Shown piece after piece: positions 1 through 6,338 of a stretch of DNA of 8,987 bases. A program made the position numbers and the translations under genes. Below the pieces are notes generated by a model. The model was not told the origin of the DNA, did not search any database, and saw only the letters and a program-made list of their open reading frames with translations. How positions within the stretch are numbered: the stretch's first letter is position 1; every line of letters starts with the position of its first letter. The stretch comes from Bacteroidales bacterium Bact_23 (GTDB lineage Bacteria; Bacteroidota; Bacteroidia; Bacteroidales; Lentimicrobiaceae): the NCBI GenBank assembly GCA_001603685.1, contig LUZO01000451.1:1-8987 (forward strand), written 5' to 3'.

Positions 1-13
1 CCATCGCATCATA

Positions 14-51
14 TCAGGCATGTGGTTTTCGCCTGTGAAGGAATTCCGGAT
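14..51. repeat. Left copy of a degenerate flanking repeat
   Basis: The segment contains, in order, CAGGC, TGTGG, TTTT, GCC, TGA and the 11-mer GAATTCCGGAT (41-51). The same blocks in the same order and strand occur at about 8827-8876, beyond the other end of the operon, with different spacing. Only the 11-mer is exact. It may be a short dispersed intergenic repeat or a decayed duplicated sequence; its function is unknown. Confidence 0.35.
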
Positions 52-111
52 AGATATTGTATGATGCTGATAATAAGAACGGTAACTAAAAATTGCAGAA
101 TTGATTTAAAG

Positions 112-141
112 TTGATCAGGAAAAAACTAAAAATAATTTCA
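112..141 (+). promoter_or_regulatory. Weak candidate Bacteroidetes-type promoter for the operon
   Basis: A TTG at 112-114 lies 19 bases before TAATTTCA (134-141), which resembles the Bacteroidetes -33 TTTG / -7 TAnnTTTG arrangement but misses the final TTTG. A start site just downstream would leave a leader of only 15-20 bases before kal. The surrounding DNA is AT-rich, so chance matches are easy. This is inference, and the true promoter may be outside the window. Confidence 0.2.
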
Positions 142-164
142 TATATTGAAAAAATCGTAAAACT

Positions 165-551
165 ATGAGTGAAAAGGTAATGATCAGGCTCAGAATGAGC
201 TCTCAGGACGCCCATTACGGCGGAAATCTTGTTGACGGTGCAAAAATGCTCCAGCTTTTTGGCGATGTAGCCACCGAATTGTTAATCAGGAACGATGGCG
301 ACGAAGGTCTTTTCAGGGCTTATGACTCTGTAGATTTTCTGGCTCCCGTTTACGCAGGCGAATTTATCGAAGCCGTTGGCGAAATCACCCATGTGGGAAA
401 CACCTCCAGGAAGATGTCGTTCGAAGCACGCAAGGTCATTATCCCCAGGCCCGATATTTCAGACTCGGCTGCCGATTTTCTGGAAGAGCCCGTAGTTGTT
501 TGCCGTGCCACCGGCACCTGTATTGTTCTTAAGGATTGTCAACGCAAATAA
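165..551 (+). CDS. kal: 3-aminobutyryl-CoA ammonia-lyase (Kal)
   Basis: Cytoplasmic enzyme that removes ammonia from (S)-3-aminobutyryl-CoA to give crotonyl-CoA, the last dedicated step of lysine fermentation. The 128-residue size is usual for this single-domain, hotdog-like lyase. The recognisable family signature is the N-terminal stretch IRLRMSSQDAHYGGNLVDGA (7-26), followed by a conserved run ending near DFLAPVYAGEF (57-67). The name rests on this resemblance and on adjacency to kce, whose product is Kal's substrate. There are no membrane segments or signal peptide. The ATG at 165 is preceded by A-rich sequence without a Shine-Dalgarno motif, as is common in Bacteroidetes, and the family motif begins almost at once, so this start fits. 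The kce gene begins 12 bases after the stop. A generic hotdog thioesterase is the main alternative, but the context makes it unlikely. Confidence 0.93.
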   Translation: MSEKVMIRLRMSSQDAHYGGNLVDGAKMLQLFGDVATELLIRNDGDEGLFRAYDSVDFLAPVYAGEFIEAVGEITHVGNTSRKMSFEARKVIIPRPDISDSAADFLEEPVVVCRATGTCIVLKDCQRK

Positions 552-563
552 AACATTAAACAG

Positions 564-1382
564 ATGGAAAAACTTATTATAACTGCCGCCATTTGTGGCG
601 CTGAGGTAACCAAGGAACACAACCCTGCGGTACCTTACACCATTGATGAGATTGTAAGGGAAGCCAAATCGGCGGTTGATGCCGGTGCTGCCATTGTCCA
701 CCTGCATGTTCGCTTCGACGACGGAACTCCCACCCAGGATAAGAACCGTTTCAGGGAAGCCATCGATGCGATTAAGAAAGCGTGCCCTGATGTTATCCTG
801 ATCCCTTCAACCGGAGGAGCCGTTGGAATGACCGCCGAAGAGCGCCTTCAGCCAACCGAACTGCCCATCGAAATGGCTACCCTGGACTGCGGAACCGTTA
901 ACTTTGGCGACGAAGTGTTTGAGAATACCATGCCCATGATGCGCGCTTTCGGCAAGCGTATGATGGAAAACAACATCAAACCCGAGTACGAATGCTTTGA
1001 AATGGGCCACATCGACACAATTCTGAATATGGCACGAAAAGGCGAAGTGCCCGGTGCTCCCATGCAGTTCAACTTTGTACTTGGCGTTCCCGGCTGTGCC
1101 GCCGCCAACATAAACAACCTGGTGTGGATGGTTAACTCCATTCCCGCAGGCTCAACCTGGTGCGTAACCGGAATCGGAAGGCATGAATTCCCGATGGCGG
1201 CTCACGCCATTGCCATGGGTGGTCATGTTCGGGTAGGTTTTGAAGATAACCTCTTCCTCGAGAAAGGCGTTCTGGCAAAATCAAACGGCGAACTGGTTGC
1301 AAAAGTGGTGCGTCTGGCTAAGGAGCTGGGACGCCCGGTTGCCTCCTCGGCCGAAGCCCGCCAGATTCTTGGACTTAAATAA
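564..1382 (+). CDS. kce: 3-keto-5-aminohexanoate cleavage enzyme (Kce)
   Basis: Zinc-dependent enzyme of the BKACE (DUF849) family. It condenses (S)-5-amino-3-oxohexanoate with acetyl-CoA and splits the product into acetoacetate and (S)-3-aminobutyryl-CoA without hydrolysing the thioester. At 272 residues it is full length for this TIM-barrel family. Residues seen that match those described for the Cloacimonas Kce structure: Glu14; the metal-binding pair His46 and His48 in VHLHVR; Ser82 in the PSTGG loop (81-85); Glu143; and the C-terminal VRVGFEDN (222-229), which supplies Arg223, the third zinc ligand Glu227, and Asp228. The last group sits three residues earlier than in the reference. BKACE enzymes vary in beta-keto acid substrate, so the specificity is taken from the operon, where Kdd makes the substrate and Kal uses the product. 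The start is supported by the conserved MEKLIITAAICGAE opening. Confidence 0.96.
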   Translation: MEKLIITAAICGAEVTKEHNPAVPYTIDEIVREAKSAVDAGAAIVHLHVRFDDGTPTQDKNRFREAIDAIKKACPDVILIPSTGGAVGMTAEERLQPTELPIEMATLDCGTVNFGDEVFENTMPMMRAFGKRMMENNIKPEYECFEMGHIDTILNMARKGEVPGAPMQFNFVLGVPGCAAANINNLVWMVNSIPAGSTWCVTGIGRHEFPMAAHAIAMGGHVRVGFEDNLFLEKGVLAKSNGELVAKVVRLAKELGRPVASSAEARQILGLK

Positions 1383-1410
1383 ATTTGACTAACTTTAATA
1401 AACTTCTCAG

Positions 1411-2451
1411 ATGAAAAAAGGAAATAAATATGGCATTCACAGGGTAATTGAACCCAAAGGAGTTCTTCCGCAGCCCGCCAACAAGATTGACAACAACATG
1501 GATGAGATTTACGACAATGAAATCCTCATCGATGTACAGACGCTGAATGTAGATTCTGCATCGTTTACCGATATAAAAGCCAGAGCCAACGGCGATCACA
1601 AAAAAATTGCCGAAATCATGCTCGAAATCGTTGAGAAGCAGGGAAAACACCGCAATCCGTGGACCGGTTCGGGCGGAATGCTGCTGGGTACCGTTGAGAA
1701 AATCGGCGACGCCCTCATCGGCAAAACCGACCTGAAGGTAGGCGACAAGATTGCAACACTGGTATCGCTGTCACTTACTCCGCTGCGCATCGACAAGATA
1801 AAGGAAATCCGCGATGCGGTTGACCAGGTGGATATCGACGGAAAAGCCATCCTGTTCGAAAGCGGCATCTATGCCAAAATTCCGGATGATATGCCTGAAA
1901 AACTGGCCCTCTCGGCACTGGATGTTGCCGGCGCTCCCGCTCAGACTGCAAAACTCTGCAAACCCGGCGATACCGTTCTGATTATCGGGGCCGGCGGAAA
2001 ATCGGGAATGCTTTGCAGCTACGAAGCCAAAAAGCGCGTGGGCGTTACCGGAAAGGTAATCGGATTCTGCCACAGCCAGAAGAGTGCCGACAGGCTGCTG
2101 AAACTGGGCTTCGCCGACCATGTTTTCACCGCCGATGCCACACAGCCGGTTGCAGTGCTCGATATCGTTGAGAAACTGACCGACGGACAGATGGCCGATG
2201 TTACCATCAACAATGTGAACATCCCCGATACCGAAATGACCAGCATCCTCTGTACCAAAAACAATGGTATTGTCTATTTCTTCTCCATGGCTACCAGCTT
2301 TACCAAAGCCGCTCTGGGCGCAGAAGGCGTCGGAAGCGATGTGACCATGATTGTAGGAAACGGCTACACCAAAGGGCATGCTGAAATCACCCTGCAGATA
2401 CTTCGCGAAAGCGAGGCACTCCGCCAGGTTTTCACTGAACTGTATGCATAA
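1411..2451 (+). CDS. kdd: L-erythro-3,5-diaminohexanoate dehydrogenase (Kdd)
   Basis: NAD(P)-dependent oxidative deaminase that converts L-erythro-3,5-diaminohexanoate to (S)-5-amino-3-oxohexanoate, releasing ammonia and reducing equivalents. The 346-residue protein is laid out like a medium-chain dehydrogenase. An N-terminal catalytic-type domain runs to about residue 180, including NPWTGSGGMLLGTVEKIG (82-99). It is followed by a Rossmann fold opening with DTVLIIGAGGKSGM (187-200), whose GAGGKSG at 193-199 is the dinucleotide-binding loop. A cysteine-rich structural zinc lobe typical of alcohol dehydrogenases is not apparent, which suits the diverged Kdd family. It lies 28 bases after kce and 38 before kamA. 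The name comes from family resemblance and position between the mutase and cleavage genes. The cofactor preference between NAD and NADP cannot be read here. Confidence 0.94.
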   Translation: MKKGNKYGIHRVIEPKGVLPQPANKIDNNMDEIYDNEILIDVQTLNVDSASFTDIKARANGDHKKIAEIMLEIVEKQGKHRNPWTGSGGMLLGTVEKIGDALIGKTDLKVGDKIATLVSLSLTPLRIDKIKEIRDAVDQVDIDGKAILFESGIYAKIPDDMPEKLALSALDVAGAPAQTAKLCKPGDTVLIIGAGGKSGMLCSYEAKKRVGVTGKVIGFCHSQKSADRLLKLGFADHVFTADATQPVAVLDIVEKLTDGQMADVTINNVNIPDTEMTSILCTKNNGIVYFFSMATSFTKAALGAEGVGSDVTMIVGNGYTKGHAEITLQILRESEALRQVFTELYA

Positions 2452-2489
2452 TACGGTTCTTGATATAAACAATTGACAATTAATAAGAT

Positions 2490-3749
2490 ATGCTTAAGAT
2501 TGAATCAAGAAGCAGGCGCAGTGAGTTCTTCCCGAATGTAACCGACGAGGAGTGGAACGACTGGCGCTGGCAGGTTCGCAACCGTATTGAAACGCTTGAA
2601 GAACTGAAGAAATACATTGATTTGACGGCGGAAGAGGAGGAGGGAGTCCGCAAATCGCTGCAGACCCTCCGCATGGCCATTACGCCGTATTACCTCTCGC
2701 TGATCGAAAAGGACAACCCGCACTGTCCGGTAAGGAAGCAGGCCATCCCATCCATTATGGAGACCTTCACCGCGAAGGCTGACCTGCTCGATCCGCTGAG
2801 TGAAGATGAGGATGCGCCGGTTCCGGGGCTTACCCACCGCTACCCCGACAGGGTGCTCTTCCTGATTACCGATATGTGCTCGATGTACTGCCGCCACTGT
2901 ACCCGCCGCAGATTTGCCGGGCAGAAGGATACCGCAGCTCCCAAAGATAACATCGACAAGGGTATTGAGTACATAGCCAACCATCCGGAGGTGCGCGATG
3001 TGCTGCTTTCGGGCGGCGATGCCCTGCTGGTTGCCGACAGCCGCCTGGAAGAGATCATCAGGCGCCTGCGCGAAATCCCCCATGTTGAGATTATCCGCAT
3101 CGGAACCCGCACTCCGGTGGTTCTGCCCATGCGTATCACCGACGAATTCGTGGAGATGCTGAAGAAGTATCATCCCATCTGGCTGAATACCCACTTTAAC
3201 CATTCCAACGAGGTAACCCCTGAAAGTTACGAAGCATGTACCAAGCTGGTAAATGCCGGAGTCCCTATTGGAAACCAGTCAGTTCTGCTGCGCGGCGTAA
3301 ACGACTGCCCGAATATCATGAAGAAGCTGGTACACAACCTTGTAAGAATGCGCGTAAGGCCGTACTACATCTACCAGTGCGACCTTTCGATGGGGCTCGA
3401 GCACTTCAGAACTACCGTTTCGAAAGGCATTGAGATCATCGAGAGCCTTCGCGGACACACCTCCGGCTATGCCGTGCCTACTTTCGTAGTGGATGCACCG
3501 GGTGGCGGCGGAAAAATCCCCGTAATGCCGCAGTATATGATTTCACAAATGCCCGGTAAGGTGATCCTCCGTAATTTCGAAGGGGTGATTACCACCTATA
3601 CCGAGCCGGAAGAGTACAAAAGCGAGTGCACCTGCGAAGATTGCAAAAGTGCTTCATTCGAAGACGGTGTTGCCGGGCTGATGCATGGAAGCCAGATTTC
3701 GCTCGAGCCGCAGAAACTCTCCCGCAAAATGCGTAACCATAAAGAGTAG
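2490..3749 (+). CDS. kamA: L-lysine 2,3-aminomutase (KamA), radical SAM
   Basis: First pathway step: interconverts L-lysine and L-beta-lysine using a 4Fe-4S cluster, S-adenosylmethionine and PLP. It has 419 residues, close to the 416 of the Clostridium subterminale enzyme. Key residues fall at a constant offset of five from that protein: radical SAM cysteines Cys130, Cys134 and Cys137 in CSMYCRHC; Arg139; substrate-ammonium-binding Asp298 and Asp335; PLP lysine Lys342 in PGGGGK; and zinc cysteines Cys273, Cys380, Cys382 and Cys385. A SAM-contact motif LLSGGDAL is at 172-179. Both aspartates and the C-terminal zinc site argue for lysine as substrate and against glutamate 2,3-aminomutase or the shorter EF-P modifier EpmB. 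The ATG follows an A/T-rich leader without a Shine-Dalgarno motif. It ends 101 bases before kamB, the widest gap in the operon. Confidence 0.97.
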   Translation: MLKIESRSRRSEFFPNVTDEEWNDWRWQVRNRIETLEELKKYIDLTAEEEEGVRKSLQTLRMAITPYYLSLIEKDNPHCPVRKQAIPSIMETFTAKADLLDPLSEDEDAPVPGLTHRYPDRVLFLITDMCSMYCRHCTRRRFAGQKDTAAPKDNIDKGIEYIANHPEVRDVLLSGGDALLVADSRLEEIIRRLREIPHVEIIRIGTRTPVVLPMRITDEFVEMLKKYHPIWLNTHFNHSNEVTPESYEACTKLVNAGVPIGNQSVLLRGVNDCPNIMKKLVHNLVRMRVRPYYIYQCDLSMGLEHFRTTVSKGIEIIESLRGHTSGYAVPTFVVDAPGGGGKIPVMPQYMISQMPGKVILRNFEGVITTYTEPEEYKSECTCEDCKSASFEDGVAGLMHGSQISLEPQKLSRKMRNHKE

Positions 3750-3755
3750 CATAAG

Positions 3756-3813
3756 GAAACCGGATCCCGTTATGTTTCAGAGGATTAACGATGAAACTGC
3801 GGGGTTCGGATTC
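3756..3813 (+). promoter_or_regulatory. Long imperfect stem-loop between kamA and kamB
   Basis: Pairing read directly from the sequence: 3760-3769 (CCGGATCCCG) pairs with 3800-3809 (CGGGGTTCGG) over ten positions with two G-U wobbles. Above a small internal loop, GTTTCA (3774-3779) pairs with TGAAAC (3792-3797), closing a 12-base apical loop. Three more pairs (3756-3758 with 3811-3813) extend the base past one A-A mismatch. The fold fills most of the gap after the kamA stop and is followed by a T/A-rich run (3814-3830) without a clean U-tract. It could be an attenuator or partial terminator, an mRNA processing site or a transcript-end stabiliser that gives kamA and the downstream genes different expression. 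The structure is seen; the function is inferred. Confidence 0.6.
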
Positions 3814-3850
3814 ATTAGTTTTAAAATTTAACAGTTCTCCGGGTTAGCCG

Positions 3851-4870
3851 ATGCCGTTTATTGAGGATGTACTTACCTGTAAAAGCCTTTCAATTGTAGG
3901 ACTTGAAAAGAATACGGGCAAAACCGAGTGCCTCAATTATGTGCTTGGCCGCATCAAGGAAACAGGAAAGCATGTAGCCCTTACCTCCATTGGCATCGAC
4001 GGCGAAAGGCGCGACCTCGTTACAAATACGCACAAGCCAGAAATACGGATTTACAACGGGATGATCTTTGTGTCGGCCGAAAAGCACTACCTGCAGCGAA
4101 GAGTTACTTCCGAGATTCTTGAGGTAAGCGAGGTGCATACCGCCATGGGCCGTTTGGTAACCGCCCGGGCGCTCGGTACCGGAAAAGTGCTGCTTTCGGG
4201 GCCGCCCGATACCCATAACCTGAAGGTGCTGATAGCCGGTATGCGGCACTTCAACACCGACCTGACCATTGTGGATGGAGCGGTTTCCCGCCTGAGCCTG
4301 GCTTCGCCCGCCGTTACCGAAGGAATGGTGCTGGCAACCGGAGCGGCTGTTTCCGCAAACATTCCCGAGCTGGTGCGAAAAACCCGTTTTGTGGTTGACC
4401 TGATAAATCTGCCCGAAGTGGAAACGGCTGTCAGGCAGAAACTCGAAGAGATCGATGCCGGCATTTATGCCATTGATAAGGATGGCGGCGTGCACGACCT
4501 GAATATCCGCTCGGTGTTTATGCTCGAAAATGAGAAGGAGAGAATTTTCAGCAAGGGCAGCCGGCTGTTTGTCGCCGGCGCCACCAGCGATAACCTCTTC
4601 AGTTTCCTGCGGATGCAGAAAAATGCCGCTGACATTGAGTTGATTGTAAAGGATTTTACCCGGATATTTGCTACCCCCGAAGCCTATTTCTCGTTTATCA
4701 GAAAAGGCGGTAAGGTTAAAGTGGTTTCAAAAACGAGGCTTCTGGCGGTATGCATCAATCCGTTGTCGCCCCAGGGCTACCGGCTCAGCTCCGACGATCT
4801 CGGGGCAGCCATGCAGCAGGAACTGCAAATGCCGGTTTATGATGTGAAAAAATTAAAGCAATGCAATTAA
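3851..4870 (+). CDS. kamB: KamB, putative reactivase subunit for lysine 5,6-aminomutase
   Basis: A 339-residue soluble protein of the KamB type found next to kamC in lysine-fermentation clusters. It has an N-terminal P-loop, SIVGLEKNTGKTE (14-26). The spacing of five residues between Gly17 and Gly23-Lys24-Thr25 is that of dethiobiotin synthetase-like ATPases rather than the classic GxxxxGKT. A second element, VDGAVSR (141-147), sits where such enzymes carry an acidic-Gly-Ala motif. The rest, including a Gly/Ala-rich stretch at about 155-170 and a basic C-terminal domain, gave me no recognisable catalytic signature. Known context: B12-dependent lysine mutase inactivates during turnover and an ATP-requiring activator was described biochemically; KamB and KamC are the candidates. 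Its last ten bases overlap kamC, implying translational coupling and perhaps a complex. The start at 3851 leaves seven residues before the first beta strand. Confidence 0.85.
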   Translation: MPFIEDVLTCKSLSIVGLEKNTGKTECLNYVLGRIKETGKHVALTSIGIDGERRDLVTNTHKPEIRIYNGMIFVSAEKHYLQRRVTSEILEVSEVHTAMGRLVTARALGTGKVLLSGPPDTHNLKVLIAGMRHFNTDLTIVDGAVSRLSLASPAVTEGMVLATGAAVSANIPELVRKTRFVVDLINLPEVETAVRQKLEEIDAGIYAIDKDGGVHDLNIRSVFMLENEKERIFSKGSRLFVAGATSDNLFSFLRMQKNAADIELIVKDFTRIFATPEAYFSFIRKGGKVKVVSKTRLLAVCINPLSPQGYRLSSDDLGAAMQQELQMPVYDVKKLKQCN

Positions 4871-6288
4871 AAACGGCACTCTCTGAAATATCCGGATTGC
4901 GGTATATGGTTGACCGGCTCGGCATCCAGTCGAGCCTTGCCCGCCATATACTGCTGTCAACTCCGTTTATTACCGGCCGTTCCGAGCTTCAGGTACTTCT
5001 GGACCAGGTGGCTGAGGGGGTAAGCGCATTGCAAAACGAAGAGAAAAAGGCCGTTCTGCAGAAAGCCGCCATCAGGTTGTCGCAGGTTAAGGATATCCGG
5101 GGAACCGTAAAAAACATTCAGCAGGGGTTGACACTCAACGATATAGAGCTGTTTGAAGTGAAGTCGTTTGCCCTGATTTCGGAAGATATCCGGGAACTGC
5201 TCGGTCCGGAGCCGTTTACCGGAATCAGCATACCCTGCCTGAATTCAGTTCTGGATATACTCGATCCCGAAAAAGCTCGCATCCCCACCTTTTATATAAA
5301 CGGCCGTTTCGATCCGGCGCTTGATTTGCTGCGCAGGGAGCTGAATAAAATTGAAATCAGGCTGCAAAACGGTGACGATGCAGGATTGCAGCGGACGGCT
5401 GACGGCCTCAGAGGCGAAGTGGATGCAATTGAAGACAGGGTAAGGCAGCGGTTGTCGGAGCAGTTGATGCCTTTGGCAGACGATATCTCCGGGGCCATTG
5501 CAGCCATTGCCGCCACTGATATCCTGATGGCAAAAGCGGCGCAGGCCATTTCGGAGAACCTGGTGATGCCCGATACATCCGCAGAAGTTACCGCTTACAA
5601 AGGGCTTTTTCACCCACAGCTAAAGGCATCGCTTGAGCAGCAGAACAAGCGGTACCAGCCGGTTGACATCCGGATTGAAAACGGCACCACCCTGATTACG
5701 GGAGCAAATATGGCCGGAAAAACGGTACTGCTGAAGACCCTTGCACTGAGCCAGACTATGTGCCAGTACGGCTTTTTTGTGCCTGCCTCGGCTGCCGGAA
5801 TCGCGCTGGTTGACCAAGTGATGTTCAGCATCACCGACGAGCAGTCGGAGTTGTCGGGCTTATCGTCGTATGCAGCCGAGATGCTTAAGGTAAACCGCAT
5901 CATCCGCCAGGCCAGGAAAAAACGGCCGCTGCTCATCCTCATCGACGAACTGGCGCGAACCACCAATCCCGCCGAAGGCAGGGCCATTGTGGCGGCCGTT
6001 GCCGGATTCCTGAACAACTGCAATGCAAAGGCGGTCATAACCACCCATTACGGCGGGCTGCAGGTCGGCTGCCGGAAACTGAGGGTGAAAGGATTTGTGG
6101 AGGATGTTGAAGACAAACCGGTTACGGTTCATAACATTGGCGACTACATCGATTATTCTCTGATTGAGGACGATGGCAGCACCGTGCCTCAGGAGGCGCT
6201 GCGCATTGCCCGAATCCTCGGCGTGGATGAGGAAATCATTGATGAAGCGGCCGGGCGGCTGAAACAGGCCGGCGAAACAAACCAGTAA
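4861..6288 (+). CDS. kamC: KamC, MutS-like reactivase ATPase
   Basis: A 475-residue protein built on the C-terminal half of MutS. Residues about 154-220 form a charged helical segment like the MutS lever, leading into a DILMAKAA helix (220-227). The ATPase domain follows: Walker A GANMAGKT (281-288, Lys287); a signature-like ELSGLSSYAAEM (330-341), equivalent to the MutS dimer-completing region; Walker B LILIDE with Asp362-Glu363; the LARTTNPAEG loop replacing MutS DEIGRGTST; and an H-loop TTH (394-396). The MutS mismatch-binding and connector domains are absent, and there is no Smr nuclease tail as in MutS2. A DNA-repair role is therefore unlikely. Position between kamB and kamD points to ATP-driven cofactor exchange or reactivation of KamDE. 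Family naming is known; the mechanism is inferred. It starts inside the end of kamB and precedes kamD by 50 bases. Confidence 0.88.
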   Translation: MQLKTALSEISGLRYMVDRLGIQSSLARHILLSTPFITGRSELQVLLDQVAEGVSALQNEEKKAVLQKAAIRLSQVKDIRGTVKNIQQGLTLNDIELFEVKSFALISEDIRELLGPEPFTGISIPCLNSVLDILDPEKARIPTFYINGRFDPALDLLRRELNKIEIRLQNGDDAGLQRTADGLRGEVDAIEDRVRQRLSEQLMPLADDISGAIAAIAATDILMAKAAQAISENLVMPDTSAEVTAYKGLFHPQLKASLEQQNKRYQPVDIRIENGTTLITGANMAGKTVLLKTLALSQTMCQYGFFVPASAAGIALVDQVMFSITDEQSELSGLSSYAAEMLKVNRIIRQARKKRPLLILIDELARTTNPAEGRAIVAAVAGFLNNCNAKAVITTHYGGLQVGCRKLRVKGFVEDVEDKPVTVHNIGDYIDYSLIEDDGSTVPQEALRIARILGVDEEIIDEAAGRLKQAGETNQ

Positions 6289-6338
6289 AGTGCAGGAACT
6301 TTGGAATAAGGAACTAAATTAAAAACCAGAATACAGTT

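Larger units (their letters stand above)
1..164. other. AT-rich leader upstream of the lysine-fermentation operon
   Basis: No gene can be supported here. One + frame stays open from the window edge to a TGA at 166-168 that overlaps the kal start codon. Its second half is very AT-rich with low-complexity Lys/Ile codons, so it looks like leader DNA and not the end of an upstream protein, although a truncated C-terminus cannot be excluded. The first 50 bases contain a degenerate repeat that recurs downstream of kamE. I saw no lysine or cobalamin riboswitch fold, and the stretch is short for either. Confidence 0.5.

Noticed and set aside
1..168. C-terminal end of an upstream protein in frame 1, overlapping the kal start
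   Set aside because: The frame is open, but its second half is AT-rich and low in complexity and the translation resembles nothing I know. More sequence to the left would settle it.
1771..2472. A 233-codon minus-strand open frame antisense to kdd
   Set aside because: It is a shadow of kdd, with low-complexity Gly/His/Phe-rich translation and no recognisable domain.
2490..3749. KamA as glutamate 2,3-aminomutase or the EF-P modifier EpmB
   Set aside because: Both aspartates that hold the lysine side-chain ammonium and all four zinc cysteines are present, the length matches true lysine 2,3-aminomutases, and the operon context agrees.
3772..3831. A 19-codon frame within the kamA-kamB gap as a leader peptide for attenuation
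   Set aside because: It encodes a single lysine near its end and no lysine run, has no ribosome-binding signal, and lies inside the stem-loop, which explains the conserved-looking sequence better.
4861..6288. Reading this gene as a DNA mismatch repair MutS
   Set aside because: Only the lever and ATPase parts are present in 475 residues, the mismatch-binding and connector domains are absent, and it sits inside a lysine-fermentation operon next to the mutase.
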